A stretch of 64,000 bases of DNA from Radicibacter daui (GTDB lineage Bacteria; Pseudomonadota; Alphaproteobacteria; Radicibacterales; Radicibacteraceae): the NCBI GenBank assembly GCA_030657355.1, contig CP131056.1, positions 4,180,001-4,244,000 on the forward strand, given 5' to 3'. The notes below the pieces were generated by a model that did not search any database, was not told where the DNA came from, and saw only the letters and a list, made by a program, of their open reading frames with translations. Shown piece after piece: positions 25,589 through 34,454 of this stretch (its first letter is position 1; every line of letters starts with the position of its first letter). Made by a program: the position numbers and the translations under genes.

Positions 25589-26353
25589 ATGACGATGTCA
25601 CAGGGCGCTGCCGCCGAGGGCACCGCATCGGGCCGTGACCGCCTCTCGCTGCCGCTGCACCAGCGCATCCGCGCCGATATCGAGGCGCGCATCCTCTCCG
25701 GCACCTGGCCGCCCGGATACCGCATCCCCTTCGAGCATGAACTGATGGCCGAATATGGCTGCGCGCGCATGACGGTGAACAAGGCCCTGTCGGCCCTTGC
25801 CGAAGCCGGGCTCATCGAGCGACGCCGCCGGGCCGGCAGCTTTGTCAGCCGCCCGCGCGTACAGTCCGCAGTACTCGAAATCCATGACATCCAGGCCGAG
25901 ATCCAGCAACGCGGGCAGGATTACCGCTTCGAGCTGACACAGCGCCTGAGCCATCCGGCCGGGCCTGCGGAAGCAACGTTGCTGGGCATTGCGCCCGGCA
26001 CGGCGCTGCTGACGCTCACCTGCCGTCACTTCGCCAATGGCCGCCCCTTCGCCATCGAGGACCGGCACATCAACCTGACCCAGGTGCCCGAAGCCGAGAC
26101 CATCGATTTTGCTGTCGAGCCGCCCGGCACATGGCTTCTGCATCACGTGCCGTGGAACGAGGCGGAGCACCGTATCAGCGCCATCAACGCCGATGCCGCC
26201 CTTGCCGGCGATCTCGACATCGACAGCGGCACGGCCTGCCTCGTCGTTACCCGCCAGACCTGGCGCGGCGGAGAGACCATCACCCGCGTCGTCACCCGCT
26301 TCCCAGGCGACCTTTATGATCTTGTCGCCCGGTTTGTGCCATCTTCCAACTAG
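25589..26353 (+). CDS. hutC: GntR-family histidine-utilisation repressor
   Basis: A 254-residue regulator with an N-terminal GntR winged helix (residues about 15-80; ELMAEYGCARMTVNKALSAL) and a C-terminal UTRA effector domain. QSAVLEIHDIQAEIQQRGQD after the DNA-binding domain is close to known HutC proteins, which repress hut genes and release DNA on binding urocanate. The ATG at 25589 follows AAAGGAGAGG. It is divergent from hutH with a shared candidate operator. The identification is strong by family and context. Confidence 0.9.
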   Translation: MTMSQGAAAEGTASGRDRLSLPLHQRIRADIEARILSGTWPPGYRIPFEHELMAEYGCARMTVNKALSALAEAGLIERRRRAGSFVSRPRVQSAVLEIHDIQAEIQQRGQDYRFELTQRLSHPAGPAEATLLGIAPGTALLTLTCRHFANGRPFAIEDRHINLTQVPEAETIDFAVEPPGTWLLHHVPWNEAEHRISAINADAALAGDLDIDSGTACLVVTRQTWRGGETITRVVTRFPGDLYDLVARFVPSSN

Positions 26354-26371
26354 GCTGTCAAAAGTTGGAAA

Positions 26372-27133
26372 TCACAACCGCAGACCACCCAGGGTAAAGC
26401 CGCCATCCACTGTAATTTCCTGCCCTGTTACAAAAGCGGCATCTTCCGAAAGCAGCCAGGCGACCGTTCCAGAAACATCTTCGGGCCTCCCGTTGCGCTT
26501 CAATGCCGTATGTGCTGCCAATTTAGCCGCCACATCCGGCGGCAAGGCATCTGCCATGGGCGTGAGGATGATGCCCGGGTTGAGGGCGTTGACCCGGACG
26601 CCTCGCGGCCCCTGCTCAACAGCAAGCGTCCGCATCATGGCCAGCAAAGCGCCCTTCGTGCTCGCGTAAGCGCCTACACCGGGCATTACGCCACCACTCG
26701 CCGTCCATGAGGCGTTGATAACGATGGCGCCTCCTTCAAGTGCCGGCAGACAGTATCTTAGCGTTAGGAAGGTGCCGCGCAGATTGGTCGCGATCAACGC
26801 ATCAAGATCGCTCTCATCAGTCTCGGCGAGTGCATTGAAGGTGCCCAGCACGCCAGCGTTCGCAAAGAGCCCATCCAGACGCCCACTCCATGCAACAGCC
26901 TCAGTCGCCATCGCACGAACAGCATTGGAATCTGCAATGTCACAGCCCTGAACCAAGGCAGCGCTGCCGAGCGCCGTAACATCTTCCGCCAGCTTCTCCA
27001 ACGGCTCCCGACGGCGACCAACCAGAACGAGCTTTGCCCCCTCCCGCGCCAGACGAAGAGACACTTCGCGCCCCATACCCGTCCCAGCGCCGGTGACAAG
27101 AATAGTCTTCTGCGAAAATCGTAACTGCGCCAT
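26372..27133 (-). CDS. SDR-family oxidoreductase
   Basis: A 253-residue classical short-chain dehydrogenase. The NAD(P) loop TGAGTGMGREVS is near residues 14-25, NAG (ANAGVLG) near residue 90, the catalytic Ser in INASWTASGG, Tyr-Lys as YASTKGALL near residue 155, and the C-terminal GQEITVDGGF. The Arg pair after the third strand (VGRRREP) suggests NADP. It is divergent from a LysR gene with clear operator half-sites. Sampled lines run 50-57% GC against about 68% next door, so the pair may be acquired. The substrate is unknown. Confidence 0.88.
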   Translation of the reverse strand: MAQLRFSQKTILVTGAGTGMGREVSLRLAREGAKLVLVGRRREPLEKLAEDVTALGSAALVQGCDIADSNAVRAMATEAVAWSGRLDGLFANAGVLGTFNALAETDESDLDALIATNLRGTFLTLRYCLPALEGGAIVINASWTASGGVMPGVGAYASTKGALLAMMRTLAVEQGPRGVRVNALNPGIILTPMADALPPDVAAKLAAHTALKRNGRPEDVSGTVAWLLSEDAAFVTGQEITVDGGFTLGGLRL

Positions 27134-27194
27134 GCCCTGTCCCTTCAGATGTGTGTGCGCAATGTTATAATTCCCCACTAAAATCATCATAATA

Positions 27195-27220
27195 ATGAAA
27201 ACTCTTTCATAATATGAAAG
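27195..27220. promoter_or_regulatory. Overlapping palindromes between the SDR and LysR genes
   Basis: Three half-sites alternate: ATGAAA (27195-27200), TTTCAT (27205-27210) and ATGAAA (27214-27219). CTTTCAT-AAT-ATGAAAG at 27204-27220 is a perfect 17-bp dyad just before the LysR start. It is a likely LysR operator that serves both divergent genes. Confidence 0.6.
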
Positions 27221-27232
27221 CAGGGCTTTTGA

Positions 27233-28171
27233 ATGGATCTCTTTCGCTCCATGCACGCCTTTGTGGCAGCGGTACAGGCAGGCTCGATGAGCGCTGCAGC
27301 CGGGCAGCTTGGCATGTCCGCTGCGATGGTAGGGCAGCACGTCGCCGCACTGGAGGCACAACTCGGGACACGACTTCTCAACCGGACGACACGTCGGCAA
27401 AGCCTCACCGATTTCGGCTCAAGTTATTTCGAGCAATGTCGGGACATTCTTGAACGCGTGACCGCCTCTCAGAAGGAAGCCGAAATACAGCAAAGCGTAC
27501 CGCGCGGATTGTTGAGGATTACTGCACCGGTCAGCTTTGGAACAGAATCCCTGATTCCGGTTGTGGGACGGTATAGTGATACCGCCCCTAACGTTACTCT
27601 GGATCTCGTCCTCACTGACCGGACTGTCGATCTGGTGGAGGAGGGCTTCGATCTTGCATTTCGGATTGGCGTCTTGCCCGACAATCGACTGATCGCGCGC
27701 CGACTAATGCCTTACAGAATGATGATCTGCGCGTCCCCTGAATATCTCGCACGAGCAGCGGTGCCCGCACACCCCGCCGATCTGGCAAAGCTTGATATGG
27801 TGGGCTTTACAGCCTCGAAGCTTTCGCCTTGGCGACTATCAAAAGGCGGGGAAACCGTAACGGTAAGGCCACGCTACAAAATCAGCGTCAACAGCGGTCC
27901 AGCACTGCGTAATGCCGCTTGTGCTGGCCTTGGTGTTGTCATGCAACCCGAGAGCCTGCTTGCAAGGGACGTGAATGCCGGCCGCCTGATTCAGCTTTTT
28001 CCGGATTGGAAACTAAGGGAACGGCCCATGTCACTGCTGTATTACCGCGACCAGCGTATGACGCCGCGTTTGCGCAGCTTCATTACATTTGCCGTAAAGG
28101 AGTTCGGTGCCACATCTGACCAAGATGCCATCCAGCCCCCCCTTAAAGCGCTACCACCTTGCCAGGATTGA
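27233..28171 (+). CDS. LysR-family regulator, divergent from the SDR gene
   Basis: A 312-residue regulator with the helix-turn-helix SMSAAAGQLGMSAAMVGQHV near residues 18-37 and the LLNRTTRRQSLTDFG wing, features of the DhcR/AaeR-like subgroup. Its effector domain contains RIGVLPDNRLIARRL. It probably controls the adjacent SDR gene through the shared palindromes. GC is lower than in flanking genes. The last residues overlap, in convergent direction, the FAD oxidoreductase gene. Confidence 0.9.
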   Translation: MDLFRSMHAFVAAVQAGSMSAAAGQLGMSAAMVGQHVAALEAQLGTRLLNRTTRRQSLTDFGSSYFEQCRDILERVTASQKEAEIQQSVPRGLLRITAPVSFGTESLIPVVGRYSDTAPNVTLDLVLTDRTVDLVEEGFDLAFRIGVLPDNRLIARRLMPYRMMICASPEYLARAAVPAHPADLAKLDMVGFTASKLSPWRLSKGGETVTVRPRYKISVNSGPALRNAACAGLGVVMQPESLLARDVNAGRLIQLFPDWKLRERPMSLLYYRDQRMTPRLRSFITFAVKEFGATSDQDAIQPPLKALPPCQD

Positions 28172-29528
28172 ACAGGTTTTTCGGATCGAGCGTCTGCTTG
28201 ATCGAGCGTGCGACGGCCCGTTTTACCGGGTCGGCATAAAGCTCGTAGGCCCGGCGCTTTTTGATGCCCACGCCATGTTCGGCAGAGAAGCTGCCGCCCT
28301 GCCCGGCAAGGCCGGTGTAGAGCACCTCATCCACTCTGGCTGACAACTCATCATCCAGCGTACCCGGCCGGTTGAAGATGATGTGCAGATTGCCGTCGGC
28401 GATATGGCCGAAGACATAAGGCTTCAGCGCCGGATCGATGGCGGCAAAACCCTCCCGGATGCGCGCCACATAGGCATCGCAGAGCGATGCCGGCACGGAG
28501 ACGTCATAGGACGCCGCCCCCGGATAATGCCGATAGATGGTCTCGGTATCCTCGCGCAGATGCCACAGCCGGTCGCGCTGGTCGAGCGACTGCGCCACGA
28601 CAGCATCGAGGATGCCGGCCTCGCCCCAAAGGGCACCCAGCCCCTCCTCCAGCATTTCCCGCGCACTGTCACCATCGCCGGAAGCCAGCTCCAGCAGCAG
28701 CACGGCCGGAGCATCGAGCGGCATCTGCCCGGCGGCAACGCCATGCGCCGTCGCGTTGAAACGCGCAAAATCCTGCCACATCAGCTCCGCCCCGCAGAGC
28801 TGCACCCCGCTGAGGCCGAGGAAGTGGCGGATGATCCGGAGCGCGGATGCGGCATCCTTGACACCGACCATGGCGGAAGCCCGACCGGCAATAAGCGCAT
28901 CCAGCTTGAGCACGGCGCGGGTGATAAAACCCAGCGTACCTTCCGCCCCGACGAAGAGATGCTTGAGGTCATAACCCGCGCTGGTCTTCACCACCCGCGT
29001 CAGGTCCGTCATCACGCTGCCATCGGGAAGCACCACCTCGATACCCAGCAGCCGGTGCCGCATCACGCCGTTGCGAAAGGCCAGAATGCCGCCGGCATTG
29101 GTGGAGAGCATGCCGCCGATGGTGGCGGAGCCGCGGGCGGCAAGGTCGATACCGGGCTCCAGCCCATGGGGCGCGCACGCTTCCTGCAGGGCTTGCAATG
29201 TCACGCCCGCCCCGACCACGGCCACCCGTTCCAGCGGATCGATCTCATGGATGGCCGCCAGTTTGGCAGTGGAGAGGATGACCTGCCCTTTAGCTGACCG
29301 TCCAGCGCCGGTAAGGCCGGTACGCCCGCCCTGCGAGACCATCTGCACATTGTTTTCCGCGCACCAGCGCACTAGGCGGGCGGCCGCTTCGGTGCTTGCC
29401 GGCATGGCAAGGGCAGAGGCGCCGAGATTGGCACCGTCCCAGCCCGGATCGCGAGACGCCAGATCGTCCGGCCCCAGAACGGTGATATCCGCGCCCAGCC
29501 CGGCGACGATCTGATGCAGCTCCGCCAT
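28143..29528 (-). CDS. FAD-linked oxidoreductase (D-2-hydroxyacid dehydrogenase-like)
   Basis: A 461-residue flavoprotein of the PCMH-type family that includes D-lactate, glycolate and D-2-hydroxyglutarate dehydrogenases. FAD-binding features are QGGRTGLTGAG near residues 60-70 and DLAARGSATIGGMLSTNAGG near residues 115-135. The C-terminal domain has FGHIADGNLHI and ends in the family signature LDPKNLFNPGKVV. The ATG at 29528 has GGAGAGG upstream. A GTCTATACA site 25 bp before it links it to the hutH-hutC control region. Candidate substrates include imidazole-lactate or another 2-hydroxyacid; this is inference. Confidence 0.88.
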   Translation of the reverse strand: MAELHQIVAGLGADITVLGPDDLASRDPGWDGANLGASALAMPASTEAAARLVRWCAENNVQMVSQGGRTGLTGAGRSAKGQVILSTAKLAAIHEIDPLERVAVVGAGVTLQALQEACAPHGLEPGIDLAARGSATIGGMLSTNAGGILAFRNGVMRHRLLGIEVVLPDGSVMTDLTRVVKTSAGYDLKHLFVGAEGTLGFITRAVLKLDALIAGRASAMVGVKDAASALRIIRHFLGLSGVQLCGAELMWQDFARFNATAHGVAAGQMPLDAPAVLLLELASGDGDSAREMLEEGLGALWGEAGILDAVVAQSLDQRDRLWHLREDTETIYRHYPGAASYDVSVPASLCDAYVARIREGFAAIDPALKPYVFGHIADGNLHIIFNRPGTLDDELSARVDEVLYTGLAGQGGSFSAEHGVGIKKRRAYELYADPVKRAVARSIKQTLDPKNLFNPGKVVAL

Positions 29529-29549
29529 TTCCCTCTCCGCCCACCTTAT

Positions 29550-29565
29550 TAAGTCTATACAAATC
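29550..29565. promoter_or_regulatory. Candidate HutC operator before the FAD oxidoreductase
   Basis: TAAGTCTATACAAATC contains the 9-mer GTCTATACA (29553-29561) found in the hutH-hutC gap. It lies about 22 bp upstream of the FAD oxidoreductase start codon and about 140 bp upstream of the divergent chorismate mutase gene. Confidence 0.6.
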
Positions 29566-29703
29566 ACCCGCAGCTTAGGATGGCCGCGCCGCCCTCGTCC
29601 AGCCGGCAAAAACGGCGCGTGGCAAATCCCCTCGCAGCCTTGCAGGAGCCATAAGGCTCGTGCAGGAAGGGCACCAGAAACCGTCAATGCCGGACCCAAG
29701 CCG

Positions 29704-30030
29704 ATGAGCGAAACAGCCCTGCCGCCCGAAGACTGCACCACCATGGCCGAGGTGCGGCGCGGCGTCGATGCTCTCGACCGCCAGCTGGTTGAGCTGCTGG
29801 CGGTACGCCAGCGCTATATGGATGCGGCAGCCCGCATCAAGCCCAGCCGGGACCAGGTTTATGACGCCGCGCGCATCGAGGATGTCGTGGCCAAGGTCAA
29901 GGCGCATGGCACTATTGCGGGGCTCTCTGACCAAATTGCCGAACCGGTCTGGCGCCTGCTCATCGACCGCTCCATCGCCCATGAACTGGCGCGCTGGGAT
30001 GTGATCCGCTCCGCCGGAACAAAACCCTGA
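29704..30030 (+). CDS. Chorismate mutase, AroQ/PchB-like
   Basis: A 108-residue all-helical protein of the AroQ class. TMAEVRRGVDALDRQLVELL (residues about 14-33) and RQRYMDAAARIKPSRDQVYD (about 38-57) match chorismate mutases of the PchB (isochorismate pyruvate lyase) branch, including the RIKP segment. PchB itself makes salicylate for siderophores, but no siderophore genes are near, so a chorismate mutase activity for phenylalanine or tyrosine synthesis is more likely. It is divergent from the FAD oxidoreductase. Confidence 0.85.
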   Translation: MSETALPPEDCTTMAEVRRGVDALDRQLVELLAVRQRYMDAAARIKPSRDQVYDAARIEDVVAKVKAHGTIAGLSDQIAEPVWRLLIDRSIAHELARWDVIRSAGTKP

Positions 30031-30038
30031 AAAAGGAA

Positions 30039-30066
30039 AGCCCGGGCGATAATTATCGCCCGGGCT
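30039..30066. terminator. Convergent terminator (28-bp perfect palindrome)
   Basis: AGCCCGGGCGATAA followed by its exact reverse complement TTATCGCCCGGGCT lies between the chorismate mutase gene and patD, which converge. The AT centre would form the loop. Confidence 0.8.
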
Positions 30067-30097
30067 CCCGCCTTCGGCCTCCCCCGTCGCTGATGCC

Positions 30098-31543
30098 TCA
30101 GGCGAACTTGACCATCACATGGCGCACCACGGTGTAGTCCTCCAGCGCGTACTGGCTGAGGTCCTTGCCGTAACCGGACTGCTTGAAGCCGCCATGCGGC
30201 ATCTCATTGGCCAGCATGAAGTGGGTGTTAACCCAGGTGCAGCCATACTGAAGCCGCGCCGCCACCGCCATGGCGCGGGAGACATCCTGCGTCCACACCG
30301 ATGAGGCAAGGCCGTAGTCGCTGTCATTGGCCCAGGAGATGGCCTCTTCGGTGTCAGAAAAGCGGGTGACGGAGACAACAGGGCCAAACACCTCACGCCG
30401 CACGATCTCATCGCTCTGCAGCGCGCCCGCCACCACGGTCGGCTTGTAGAAAAAGCCATTGCCGTCGGCGACACCGCCGCCGGTGGTGATCTCGATATGG
30501 TTCAGCTCGCTTGCCCGTTCGACAAAGCTCGCCACCCGGTCGCGCTGGCGGCGGGAGATGAGCGGACCCATCTCGTTTTCCGCGTCATCCTCGCGGCCAT
30601 AGGCAATGCCGGAGACGGCGGAAGAAAGATCAGCCACCAGCTTTTCATAGAGCTTGTCGCCGACATAAAGCCGGCAGGCCGCCGTGCAGTCCTGCCCGGC
30701 ATTGTAATAACCGAAGGTGCGCACCCCCTCGACCACGGCATCAAGATCGGCGTCATCAAACACGATGACCGGCGCCTTGCCGCCCAGTTCCAGATGTGTG
30801 CGCTTGACCGACTGGGCCGCTGCAGCCAGCACTTTCTTGCCCGTCGCCACATCGCCCGTCAGCGACACCATGGAGACACCGCGATGGTTGATGAGCGTGT
30901 TACCGACACTGCCGCCGCGCCCGACGATGACGTTGAACACACCTTCCGGCAGGATATCGGCCGCGACTTTGGCGAGTTTCAGCGTGGTCAGCGGCGTCTG
31001 TTCGGACGGTTTCAGCACCACGCAGTTGCCCGCTGCAATCGCCGGCGCCACCTTCCAGGCCGCCATCATCAGCGGATAGTTCCACGGTGCGATAGAAGCG
31101 ACGACACCGATGGGATCGCGCCGGATCATCGAGGTATGGCCCGGCAGATATTCGCCCGCCGCCTGCCCCGGCAGCGTGCGCACGGCGCCGGCAAAGAAGC
31201 GGAACACATCCACTACCGCCGGGATCTCATCGCGCAGCACCGCCGGATAGGGCTTGCCGCAATTGAGCGCTTCCAGCCGGGCAAAATCCTCGGCCGCATC
31301 CTCGATGGCCTGGGCGAGGCGCAGCAGATAACCCGAGCGCTCCACCGGCGTGGTGCGCGACCAGGTAAGAAAGGCCTTGCCGGCGGCGGCCACGGCCTTG
31401 TCGATCTGCGCGGCGGAAGCCTCCGGCATATCCATGATCACGGCGCCGGTGCGCGGGGCGTAGAGGGTCTCCGCCTCTTCGCTGCCGGTTTCAAAGGCGC
31501 CACCGATCAGCATGCTGATGTCGCTTACGGCTGCTTTGCTCAT
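30098..31543 (-). CDS. patD: Gamma-aminobutyraldehyde dehydrogenase
   Basis: Oxidises 4-aminobutanal to 4-aminobutyrate with NAD, a step in putrescine breakdown. The 481-residue protein shows the aldehyde dehydrogenase fold: [19 protein letters not shown], catalytic Glu in LELGGKAP near residue 250, and catalytic Cys in [13 protein letters not shown] near residue 285. The latter and the [17 protein letters not shown] segment are very close to E. coli PatD (YdcW). It is last in a transporter operon with the E. coli ydcSTUV-patD order. Confidence 0.95.
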   Translation of the reverse strand: MSKAAVSDISMLIGGAFETGSEEAETLYAPRTGAVIMDMPEASAAQIDKAVAAAGKAFLTWSRTTPVERSGYLLRLAQAIEDAAEDFARLEALNCGKPYPAVLRDEIPAVVDVFRFFAGAVRTLPGQAAGEYLPGHTSMIRRDPIGVVASIAPWNYPLMMAAWKVAPAIAAGNCVVLKPSEQTPLTTLKLAKVAADILPEGVFNVIVGRGGSVGNTLINHRGVSMVSLTGDVATGKKVLAAAAQSVKRTHLELGGKAPVIVFDDADLDAVVEGVRTFGYYNAGQDCTAACRLYVGDKLYEKLVADLSSAVSGIAYGREDDAENEMGPLISRRQRDRVASFVERASELNHIEITTGGGVADGNGFFYKPTVVAGALQSDEIVRREVFGPVVSVTRFSDTEEAISWANDSDYGLASSVWTQDVSRAMAVAARLQYGCTWVNTHFMLANEMPHGGFKQSGYGKDLSQYALEDYTVVRHVMVKFA

Positions 31544-31580
31544 GATGGAAGGGCTCCCTGTTCTTATCGCGTCTGTCGGG

Positions 31581-32387
31581 TCATTTGCCGCTGCCGGCCG
31601 TTTCGGCCGTATCGCGGGTCAGGTAATAGGCGGCGAGGATGGGCAGCAGCGTCACCAAGATGACGAACACCGCCACCACATTGGTGACCGGCCGCTGACG
31701 CGGGCGGATCAGTTCCGTCAGCATCCAGATCGGCAGGGTTTCCTGCTGACCGGCGGTGAAGGTGGTGACGATCACCTCGTCAAAGGAAAGGGCGAAGGCC
31801 AGCATGCCGCCGGCCAGAAGCGCGGTGCCGAGCGTAGGCAGCAGCACATAGCGGAAGGTCTGGAACGCATCGGCGCCCAGATCCATCGACGCCTCGATGA
31901 GTGAGGGCGAGGTGCGGCGCAGGCGTGCCACGGCATTGTTGTAGACCACCACGATGCAGAAGGTGGCGTGGCCGAGCACGATGGTCAGCACCGAAAACGG
32001 AATGTCGGCAGCGCCAAAGGCCGTGCGCAGACTGATGCCGGTGACGATGCCAGGCAAGGCAATGGGCAGGATGATGAGCAGCGACAGCGTCTCCCGCCCG
32101 AAGAATTTCGCCCGCGCAAGGCCGCCCGCCGCCAGCGTGCCGAGCACCAGCGCAATGGCAGTGGAAATGGCGGCGATCTCGACGGAGAGCGTCAGCGCAT
32201 CCCAGATATCCTGACGCCCCCAGGCAACACCGAACCATTTGGTCGTGAGGCCCGGCAGCGGCCACTGGTAGCTCTTCTCCTCCGTAGAGAAGGCATAGGC
32301 GAGGATGAAGAGCAGCGGCAGATGCAGGAAGGCGATGCCTGCCCCTGCGGCAAGCTTGAGCGGCCAGCCGGCCTTGTCAGTGCGCAT
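31581..32387 (-). CDS. ydcV: Polyamine-type ABC transporter permease, second subunit
   Basis: A 268-residue inner-membrane permease of the PotC/YdcV family with six predicted helices. The EAA loop reads [20 protein letters not shown] near residues 165-184. It begins with an 11-bp overlap of the preceding permease gene, so translation is coupled. The gene ends 38 bp before patD. Together with the upstream genes it forms a putrescine/GABA-like uptake system; the exact substrate is not proven. Confidence 0.9.
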   Translation of the reverse strand: MRTDKAGWPLKLAAGAGIAFLHLPLLFILAYAFSTEEKSYQWPLPGLTTKWFGVAWGRQDIWDALTLSVEIAAISTAIALVLGTLAAGGLARAKFFGRETLSLLIILPIALPGIVTGISLRTAFGAADIPFSVLTIVLGHATFCIVVVYNNAVARLRRTSPSLIEASMDLGADAFQTFRYVLLPTLGTALLAGGMLAFALSFDEVIVTTFTAGQQETLPIWMLTELIRPRQRPVTNVVAVFVILVTLLPILAAYYLTRDTAETAGSGK

Positions 32388-33336
32388 CGAAGGCCCCCAT
32401 GCGGCGGACGATGGCGAGATAGACCGCCATGATGACGATGGGCACCACCGAGAAGGCGGCTGCCAGCGGAATGTTGCCGGCCGTACCCTGCTGGATATAG
32501 ACGACCTGCCCGATAAAGAGCGTGGAAGGCCCCACGATCTGCGGCGCGATATAGTCGCCCAGCGTCAGCGAGAAAGTGAAGATCGACCCGGCGGCCACGC
32601 CCGGCATGGCGAGCGGCAGGATGACGGAACGCAGCGTGCGCCCCGGTGCAGCGCCGAGATCGGCGGAAGCTTCCAGCAGCGAGGCCGGCACCCGCTCCAG
32701 CGCCGCCTGCACCGGCAGGATCATGTAGGGCACCCAGAGATAGACGAAGACGATGAAGGTGCCGATATAGCTGACCGACAGCGACGGCCCGCCGATGCCA
32801 GGGATCGAGAGCAGCCAATTGATAAGGCCAGTGGTATGCGTGGCCTCGGCCGCCCAGGTGATGACGCCTTCCTTGGCGAGGATCAGCTTCCATGCATAGA
32901 CGCGCACCAGATAGCTGGACCATAGCGGCAGCATCACCAGCAGATAGAAGGCCGCCTTCATGCGCCCGTGGGCATACCGCGCAGCGTAATAGGCGATGGG
33001 AAAGGCGATGACGGCACTTGCCACCGTTACGCTCGCCGCCATGACCACGGTGCGCACGACCACATCGAGATTGGCCGGCCTCAACAGCTGGGCATAGGTG
33101 GAGAGCGTGAACTCGTGGACGACGAGGCCGGAGAACTCGTCGAGCGAGAAGAAGGACTGCGCCAGAAGCGTTGCCAATGCGCCCAGATAGACGGCACCGA
33201 GCCAGAACATCGGCGGCGCCAGCAGCACCGCCAGCACCAGCCAGCGCCGCCGCAGCACAAAGTCCGACAGACGCCGCAGCGGCCCGTCCGGCAAAGGCGG
33301 CAGATCGGCAGTGAGGGAGGAGAGCGGCCTTGCCAT
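32377..33336 (-). CDS. ydcU: Polyamine-type ABC transporter permease, first subunit
   Basis: A 319-residue permease of the PotB/YdcU family. Long N-terminal extension, six helices, and the EAA loop [20 protein letters not shown] near residues 225-244. The [20 protein letters not shown] segment near the end is typical of PotB-like proteins. Its start overlaps the ATPase stop by one base (TGATG). It pairs with the next permease to form the channel. Confidence 0.92.
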   Translation of the reverse strand: MARPLSSLTADLPPLPDGPLRRLSDFVLRRRWLVLAVLLAPPMFWLGAVYLGALATLLAQSFFSLDEFSGLVVHEFTLSTYAQLLRPANLDVVVRTVVMAASVTVASAVIAFPIAYYAARYAHGRMKAAFYLLVMLPLWSSYLVRVYAWKLILAKEGVITWAAEATHTTGLINWLLSIPGIGGPSLSVSYIGTFIVFVYLWVPYMILPVQAALERVPASLLEASADLGAAPGRTLRSVILPLAMPGVAAGSIFTFSLTLGDYIAPQIVGPSTLFIGQVVYIQQGTAGNIPLAAAFSVVPIVIMAVYLAIVRRMGAFDAH

Positions 33337-34358
33337 CAGGCCTGCTCCAGCCAGTGCAGCGCCGCCGGCTCAAAGGCAAGGATCGCCTGCGCGCCGGGAG
33401 CAACGCTGACAGCGCCGTGCGCCGCATCGCTCACGGCAATACGCCCGCCACCGGCAAGCTGGGTAACCACCCGGCGCACGGCACCTTGATAGAGCACATC
33501 CGCCACGGTAGCGCTGAGGCTGAGCCAGCCTTCCGGTACCTCGACCACCGACGCACAGATCCTGATGCGCTCGGGCCGGAGGCTTGCCGCGCCCCTGGCG
33601 CTTACGCCGAGGGTGGAGAGCAGGGCAGCCTCGATCACGTTGGAAGAGCCGACAAAATCGGCAACGAAGCGCGTGCGCGGCTGCTCGTAGATTTCCGTCG
33701 GCGTTCCCACCTGCACGATGCGCCCGTCATTGAAGACGGCGACGCGGTCGGCCATGGAAAGCGCCTCGCCCTGGTCATGCGTCACAAAGACGAAGGTCAG
33801 GCCCAGCTGCCGGTGCAGCGTGCGCAGCTCGACCTGCATTTCCTCGCGCAGCTTGAGATCGAGCGCACCCAGCGGTTCATCCAGCAGCACCACCTTCGGC
33901 GCGTTGATCAGCGCACGGGCAAGGGCAACGCGCTGGCGCTGGCCGCCGGAAAGCTGCGCCGGCTTGCGGTCGCCGAATCCGGAAAGCTTGACGAGGGAGA
34001 GCATCTCCTCGGCCTTCTCCCGCCGGGCGCGTTTGCCAACGCCCCGCACCATAAGGCCGTAGGCCACATTGTCGGCGACGCTCATGTGCGGAAAAAGCGC
34101 ATAGTCCTGAAAGACGGTGTTCACCGCCCGCCGATAGGGCGGCACGCCCTCCACCGCCTCGCCAAAGATGCGGATCGACCCGTCGGTCGGCTGGTCGAAA
34201 CCGGCGATAAGACGCAGACAGGTGGTCTTGCCCGAACCCGACGGGCCCAGCATGGCGAAAAACTCGCCCGGTGCGATTTCCAGATCGACGCCATCGACAG
34301 CACGGATGGTTCCGAAATGGCGTGACACGCCCGCAAAGCTGACGGCCGGTTCGGTCAT
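33336..34358 (-). CDS. ydcT: Polyamine-type ABC transporter ATP-binding protein
   Basis: A 340-residue ATPase with Walker A GPSGSGKTT near residue 40, Q loop NTVFQDYALFPHM near residue 85, signature LSGGQRQRVALARAL near residue 136 and Walker B VVLLDEPLGALD. A C-terminal TOBE-like regulatory domain follows (residues about 240-340), as in PotA. It lies downstream of the binding-protein gene past a 16-bp hairpin. Confidence 0.95.
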   Translation of the reverse strand: MTEPAVSFAGVSRHFGTIRAVDGVDLEIAPGEFFAMLGPSGSGKTTCLRLIAGFDQPTDGSIRIFGEAVEGVPPYRRAVNTVFQDYALFPHMSVADNVAYGLMVRGVGKRARREKAEEMLSLVKLSGFGDRKPAQLSGGQRQRVALARALINAPKVVLLDEPLGALDLKLREEMQVELRTLHRQLGLTFVFVTHDQGEALSMADRVAVFNDGRIVQVGTPTEIYEQPRTRFVADFVGSSNVIEAALLSTLGVSARGAASLRPERIRICASVVEVPEGWLSLSATVADVLYQGAVRRVVTQLAGGGRIAVSDAAHGAVSVAPGAQAILAFEPAALHWLEQA

Positions 34359-34396
34359 GCTTGTTCCTGTTACTTTGTCATGTAAGGCAAAGAGAG

Positions 34397-34439
34397 GGAT
34401 GAGGGCCGGCTGCCGGGAAGGGACAGCCGGCCCTCATCC
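34397..34439 (-). terminator. Intra-operon hairpin after the ydcS-like gene
   Basis: A perfect 16-bp stem (GGATGAGGGCCGGCTG with CAGCCGGCCCTCATCC, 11-nt loop) lies between the binding-protein gene and the ATPase gene. The minus strand continues CTCTCTTT. It probably limits read-through so that binding protein is made in excess. Confidence 0.75.
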
Positions 34440-34454
34440 TTTGGGGCGCTGGCG

